This document shows positions 61,488-64,000 of a stretch of 64,000 nt of DNA, piece after piece. The notes beneath the pieces were generated by a model. The model had not been told where the DNA came from and did not search any database. It saw nothing but the letters and a program-made list of their open reading frames with translations. A program made the translations under genes and the position numbers. The stretch lies in contig NZ_JABUXW010000019.1 of the NCBI RefSeq assembly GCF_014897585.1, positions 1 to 64,000 on the forward strand, read 5' to 3'. The DNA comes from Brachybacterium tyrofermentans. GTDB lineage: Bacteria > Actinomycetota > Actinomycetes > Actinomycetales > Dermabacteraceae. Within the stretch, counting starts at the first letter, position 1, and every line of letters begins with the position of its first letter.

Positions 61488-61669
61488 GTCTGCTCCTTCG
61501 GGTCGGTGTAGCGGGCGGTGATCAGGTGCCGAGCTGCAGCCACGGCGACGGGGCCGAGAGTGCGGGTCATGGCGACCAGTACGGGAGCAGCAGCGCCGGT
61601 CAGAGCGCGAGCTGCAGCAGCAGCGTCGTGGGCCTTCATGCGGACGGTGTAGCGAGGGCGAACGGTCAC
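61484..61669 (-). CDS. 61-aa Ala/Arg-rich prophage protein
   Basis: This protein (VTVRPRYTVRMKAHDAAAAARALTGAAAPVLVAMTRTLGPVAVAAARHLITARYTDPKEQT) is probably helical with a basic face. The GTG start overlaps the upstream stop by four bases and its end overlaps the next ATG by four bases. Chain coupling is the main support for it being a gene. Function unknown. Confidence 0.55.
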   Translation of the reverse strand: MTVRPRYTVRMKAHDAAAAARALTGAAAPVLVAMTRTLGPVAVAAARHLITARYTDPKEQT

Positions 61670-62007
61670 TGCTCCCCCGTCTCGGTCAGCTCCCAGATCG
61701 CCTCGCGGCGTCCGGTCGGCGGGTCGGTGTATCCAGCGTGGGCGATGTGGCCCTTGCGTTGCAGCTCGCGGACTGCGGAGCGGACGCGGGACTCGGACAG
61801 CCTCGGCAGTGCGTCCTGCTGCTGCTCGTCCTCGTGGTGCCGGGACACCTGCTGGTAGGTGGCGACGGCTCCGGCCTGCGTGAAGTAGTCCCCCAGGTAC
61901 TGGTGGGCGAGCTGCAGCACGGCGGTCTGGGAGCGGTTGGTGTCCACGGTGGCTGCTGCCTCGTGGCTGGTGATCGGGTCGGCGTGGCGGGCGTGTGCGG
62001 TGCTCAC
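61666..62007 (-). CDS. winged-helix-like DNA-binding protein
   Basis: This 113-residue protein has an N-terminal region rich in His/Ala (HARHADPITSHEAAATVDTNRSQTAVLQLAHQYLGDYFTQAGAVATYQQV) and a C-terminal segment (LPRLSESRVRSAVRELQRKGHIAHAGYTDPPTGRREAIWELTETGE). The latter reads as a winged-helix recognition helix and wing. The pattern SHEAA...Q.vl is shared with small actinophage DNA-binding proteins. AGGAGGACTC precedes the GTG start. Confidence 0.65.
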   Translation of the reverse strand: MSTAHARHADPITSHEAAATVDTNRSQTAVLQLAHQYLGDYFTQAGAVATYQQVSRHHEDEQQQDALPRLSESRVRSAVRELQRKGHIAHAGYTDPPTGRREAIWELTETGEQ

Positions 62008-62159
62008 GAGTCCTCCTGGTGTGCGGTGCGGATGCGGGCGCGGTGTGGGTCGCGGGCGGGACCTGCACGGGTGGTGCAGCGCTCCCCTGCGTTGGCGTGG
62101 CAGGCGGGGCACTGGACGGTGCGGGCCGTGGCGCGGATCTGCGGCGTGGTGTCGGTCAT
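62004..62159 (-). CDS. 51-aa zinc-finger protein
   Basis: This small protein has CPACHANAGERCTTRAGPARDPHRAR. The two Cys pairs and a His fit a zinc finger of the CPxC...GxxC...H type common in actinobacterial phages. It overlaps both neighbours by four bases. It is probably DNA- or protein-binding. Confidence 0.7.
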   Translation of the reverse strand: MTDTTPQIRATARTVQCPACHANAGERCTTRAGPARDPHRARIRTAHQEDS

Positions 62160-62494
62160 GCGGGGATCAGCTCTGCGCGGGTGAGGAACTGGGCCAGCTC
62201 CTGGCAGGTGTCGGCGCAGTCGTCGCAGCTGTCGTACTCGCCCGGCTCGTGGACGCCGAGTAGGCACGTCCAGCCCTCGGCGTTGAGAGTCCGTGCGAGG
62301 TCGTCCACCGCGACGGCTTCGATGTGCTCCTGCAGTGCCTCGTCGGGGGTGCCAGCAGTGCCGGCGCTGCCCTCGATGTGCTCCCACAGCTCGACGCCGC
62401 AGCCGCAGGTGAAGGTGACCTCGGCGGGCGTGGGCCGGTCCCCGTGCGTGCCGTCGTAAGCGTGGCGGATCAGGTAGTGGTCTCTGGTGGTCAT
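62156..62494 (-). CDS. cysteine-rich prophage protein
   Basis: This 112-residue protein has two cysteine groups (TFTCGCGVELWEH near the start and YDSCDDCADTC near the end). An acidic helical centre (DEALQEHIEAVAVDDLARTLNAEGW) lies between them. It could bind zinc at both ends. No family was recognised. It is coupled to both neighbours by ATGA overlaps. Confidence 0.65.
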   Translation of the reverse strand: MTTRDHYLIRHAYDGTHGDRPTPAEVTFTCGCGVELWEHIEGSAGTAGTPDEALQEHIEAVAVDDLARTLNAEGWTCLLGVHEPGEYDSCDDCADTCQELAQFLTRAELIPA

Positions 62495-62865
62495 GCTGCA
62501 GCGCTCCTGGGTAGCTCGTAGGCGAGGATGTCGGCGGCGACCTCGCGGCGGCAGGTGGGCCTGGCGGCGCGGCTGATCGCGTAGATCGAGGCGGTGGAGT
62601 GGCCGAGGCGTTCCGCGACGAGACGGATCGGGATGCCTCGTGCGGCGAGCTGCTGCAGCCGGGCGCGGGCGGGGCCGACGGGGACGAAGGTGGGGAGTCC
62701 TGCTGCGCGGCGCTGCTGCAGCTGCCGGAGATAGCCGAGGTACGCCTGGCGGCAGGCGTCGCAGCCGCAGTGGTGGACCTGGTAGCCGTGCTGGGTGCCG
62801 TGTGGGCGGGTGAAGCTGCTGCAGTCGCAGTCGTGAGCCTCGGTGCGGGTTCGGGGCGCGGCCAT
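62491..62865 (-). CDS. Cys/His-rich HTH protein of actinophage type
   Basis: This 124-residue protein has an N-terminal zinc-binding part (HDCDCSSFTRPHGTQHGYQVHHCGCDACRQAYLGY) and a helix-turn-helix (ARLQQLAARGIPIRLVAERLGHSTASIYAISR). This combination (HG...GCxxCRxA plus HTH) is frequent among actinophage regulators. The ATG overlaps a GAAAGGAG ribosome site from the micro-gene before it. It is a likely transcription regulator of the early region. Confidence 0.72.
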   Translation of the reverse strand: MAAPRTRTEAHDCDCSSFTRPHGTQHGYQVHHCGCDACRQAYLGYLRQLQQRRAAGLPTFVPVGPARARLQQLAARGIPIRLVAERLGHSTASIYAISRAARPTCRREVAADILAYELPRSAAA

Positions 62866-62867
62866 GA

Positions 62868-62957
62868 TCAGCGCTCCTTTCGGTGGGTGGGCGATGGGGT
62901 GTTGGCGAGGGCGCGGAGCAGGTCCTCGAGCCATGGGCGGGGGTGGGCGCGGCGCAT
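62868..62957 (-). CDS. 29-aa micro-gene (MRRAHPRPWLEDLLRALANT...)
   Basis: This short frame reads MRRAHPRPWLEDLLRALANT and then PSPTHRKER. It has CTGAGAGGACCCC as ribosome site, the same word used by other micro-genes here, and its end contains the Shine-Dalgarno of the next gene (GAAAGGAG), so it may serve as a translational leader. Confidence 0.5.
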   Translation of the reverse strand: MRRAHPRPWLEDLLRALANTPSPTHRKER

Positions 62958-62966
62958 GGGGTCCTC

Positions 62967-63164
62967 TCAGGGTTCGATGGTGTTGTGCAGGCGGATGACG
63001 GTCGCGGAGTGCTGCTGTCCGTCGGTGGAGTCCTTCGTGTGGGTGGCACCTCGGGAGCCGGTGACGCGGGCGGCGGTAACCGCGTCGTGGGCCTGCTCGG
63101 TGCAGTAGGGGCAGTCGATGTGGGTCTGTTCGGTGATGCCGAAGCGGTTGGTGAGGGCGTGCAT
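62967..63164 (-). CDS. 65-aa small zinc-knuckle prophage protein
   Basis: This small protein (MHALTNRFGITEQTHIDCPYCTEQAHDAVTAARVTGSRGATHTKDSTDGQQHSATVIRLHNTIEP) has a CPYC pair and several His residues that could bind zinc. No domain is recognised. It follows a strong hairpin and has GAGAAGGGAACC as ribosome site. Confidence 0.65.
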   Translation of the reverse strand: MHALTNRFGITEQTHIDCPYCTEQAHDAVTAARVTGSRGATHTKDSTDGQQHSATVIRLHNTIEP

Positions 63165-63186
63165 GGCGGTTCCCTTCTCGGGTGGC

Positions 63187-63212
63187 GGGGAGGGGCTGCG
63201 GTGCCCCTCCCC
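63187..63212 (-). terminator. hairpin between two small genes of the right-hand array
   Basis: A perfect 10-bp stem GGGGAGGGGC/GCCCCTCCCC encloses a 6-base loop. It lies 12 bases after the stop of the 24-residue micro-gene and 22 bases before the next start. Because the next gene has no promoter of its own, it may act as an attenuator. Confidence 0.75.
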
Positions 63213-63224
63213 TGGGTGGCTGGG

Positions 63225-63299
63225 TCAGTAGTGGAGGTCCACGGCGACGATCTGCTCGCGTCCGTCGAGGCCGAGGGTGATGTGCTGCAGGTTGCGCAT
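63225..63299 (-). CDS. 24-aa micro-gene (MRNLQHITLGLDGREQIVAV...)
   Basis: This short frame reads MRNLQHITLGLDGREQIVAV then DLHY. It has the CTGAGAGGACCCC leader and lies between the large small-gene and the hairpin. Its composition is protein-like; I include it with modest confidence. Confidence 0.5.
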   Translation of the reverse strand: MRNLQHITLGLDGREQIVAVDLHY

Positions 63300-63323
63300 G
63301 ATGCGGGGTCCTCTCAGGGCGGA

Positions 63324-63758
63324 TCAGTAGGTGGGGAGGTCGGCGGGGGCCTTGACGATGCGGGTGCCGTCGAGTCGGAGGGCGGCGCGCATGGCGTGGA
63401 AGTCGGTGCCGTGTGCGCGCTTGACGAACACGAGGCCGTACTGGTCGGAGCGGGCGGGGGTCCAGGTGACCCACTGGCCTCGGTCGCTCTTGTAGTAGTA
63501 GGCGAAGGTGGCGGTGTGGCAGGCGCCGACGGTGAGGGGGGAGTCGAACTCGGTGCAGATATCGCGGGTGGCGTTGGCTGCGTCCTGCATTGCGGCCCAG
63601 ATCCGGTCGGCCTCGTCGTAGTCGCCTCGGTAGAGCGAGGCATCGGTGCGCTCGGTGCGCAGCTGCTCCTGCAGGGCGTGGAGGGTGAGGAACGCTTCGG
63701 CGGGGTCCTGCTGCAGTGCGGTGCCGATCTGGGCGGTGGTGGCGGTGTTGCTGGTCAT
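63324..63758 (-). CDS. small prophage protein, first complete gene of the right-hand array
   Basis: This 144-residue protein (MTSNTATTAQIGTALQQDPAEAFLTLHALQEQLRTERTDASLYRGDYDEADRIWAAMQDAANATRDICTEFDSP) is helical at the N-terminus and beta-rich and aromatic near the end (TFAYYYKSDRGQWVTWTPARSDQYGLVFV). The second half resembles a small enzyme-like or substrate-binding fold but no family is recognised. It is driven by a promoter nearly identical to the one at the left edge of the prophage. Confidence 0.7.
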   Translation of the reverse strand: MTSNTATTAQIGTALQQDPAEAFLTLHALQEQLRTERTDASLYRGDYDEADRIWAAMQDAANATRDICTEFDSPLTVGACHTATFAYYYKSDRGQWVTWTPARSDQYGLVFVKRAHGTDFHAMRAALRLDGTRIVKAPADLPTY

Positions 63759-63796
63759 GGCGGTGACTCCTCGTTGCTGTTGCTGTACTGCAGTAC

Positions 63797-63825
63797 ACAC
63801 TACAGCGTGCATTGCAGCGCTGCAA
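63797..63825 (-). promoter_or_regulatory. prophage right-hand promoter (TTGCAG-17-TAGTGT) with two palindromes
   Basis: On the minus strand, -35 TTGCAG (63825-63820) and -10 TAGTGT (63802-63797) are separated by 17 bases. Two perfect 14-bp palindromes adjoin: TTGCAGCGCTGCAA overlapping the -35 and TGTACTGCAGTACA just downstream of the -10. They could be operators. The left-edge promoter is similar but keeps only remnants of both palindromes. Confidence 0.75.
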
Positions 63826-63840
63826 CATCGCGGGCATGGA

Positions 63841-64000
63841 TCAGTCGTCCTGCTGCTGCAGCGCCCGGTCCAGGTAGGCGATCCTCTGCCGGGCGAACTC
63901 ATGCCCGAGCAGGGTGTCCTCGGCGGCGCGGTCCGGCCCCTGCAGCCGCTGCACGTACTCGGCGCGGGCGTCCTGCAGGTACTCGCGCTCGGAGGGCGTC
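63841..64000 (-). CDS. partial coding region at the right edge
   Basis: The minus strand stays open to the edge, with the product ending PSEREYLQDARAEYVQRLQG and then PDRAAEDTLLGHEFARQRIAYLDRALQQQDD. It is charged and helical, probably the C-terminus of a small phage protein. Its start is outside the window. Confidence 0.65.
   Translation of the reverse strand, partial: TPSEREYLQDARAEYVQRLQGPDRAAEDTLLGHEFARQRIAYLDRALQQQDD

Larger units (their letters stand above)
35455..64000. mobile_element. siphovirus-type prophage, left part, running off the right edge
   Basis: From the tRNA-Arg gene onward nearly every gene is phage-like. A complete head-tail-lysis module is on the minus strand in the usual order (small terminase to holin region) and a run of small genes lies to its right. 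Two small plus-strand genes sit at the left edge. There is no integrase, excisionase, repressor or replication gene in view, so at least several kilobases remain outside. No frameshifted or truncated structural gene was seen apart from the programmed one, so the late module looks intact. Confidence 0.9.

Noticed and set aside
35500-64000. High frequency of CTGCAG words in the prophage
   Set aside because: They look frequent, but Leu-Gln and Ala-Ala codon choice in Ala/Gln-rich phage proteins can explain it. A count against a codon-shuffled model is needed before calling it a modification or avoidance signal.

Overview
The window is high-GC actinobacterial DNA. The gene content and order (fhaA-fhaB-pstP-rodA-pbpA-pknA-pknB followed by a sortase, a DUF881 protein and crgA), the FolP2 paralogue, and the frequent GTG starts with 4-bp stop/start overlaps point to Micrococcales. 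A Brachybacterium-like organism is my best guess, but this is inferred from gene style and not from a marker gene. About 35.4 kb is chromosome. The rest, from a tRNA-Arg gene to the right edge, is the left part of a tailed-phage prophage.

Chromosome, left part (1-10 kb): a CAT-anticodon tRNA, a pentapeptide-repeat protein and a VOC protein. Then comes one tightly coupled minus-strand operon, ssuB-ssuA-ssuC-acs-sfnG-metY-CoA-binding protein. Six of its seven genes are joined in overlapping pairs. It reads as uptake and use of organosulfur compounds (sulfonate or sulfone import, dimethyl-sulfone monooxygenase, O-acetylhomoserine sulfhydrylase). The middle part (10-21 kb) has an NlpC/P60 hydrolase, a GNAT-glycosyltransferase-SqdB cluster that looks like sulfolipid synthesis, divergent folP2, a large GH38 alpha-mannosidase, a beta-lactamase-fold serine hydrolase and an L,D-transpeptidase. 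From 21.4 to 31.5 kb lies the cell-wall and division signalling operon, ending in pknB (four PASTA domains) and a glutamine amidotransferase. Facing it is a minus-strand set (DUF881, class E sortase, 59-aa membrane protein), then crgA with an unusually long N-terminus and an LppM-like lipoprotein with tandem repeats.

Prophage (35.4 kb to beyond 64 kb): the late genes lie on the minus strand in canonical siphovirus order. Reading from about 60.4 kb leftwards: small terminase, two ParB-fold proteins, a glycosyltransferase-like protein, large terminase, portal, MuF-like protein, scaffold, major capsid, collagen-like protein, connectors, tail terminator, major tail protein, tail chaperones G and GT with a programmed -1 frameshift, tape measure, tail tip proteins, beta-helix protein, a multidomain endolysin and three membrane proteins (probable holin region). 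Right of 60.4 kb is a minus-strand array of small, mostly uncharacterised early or regulatory genes. No integrase, repressor, replication gene or right attachment site is visible, so the element continues past the window.

Main points for a second look: (1) the major capsid and major tail genes each end in the same GGGGGAATGA context, opening a conserved 9-codon reading frame inside a hairpin; (2) a clear GGGAAAA slippery site joins the tail chaperone frames; (3) a ParB-ParB-glycosyltransferase cassette sits between the terminase subunits, suggesting DNA base modification; (4) nearly identical promoters face inward from both ends of the visible prophage, and a third related one lies between them.
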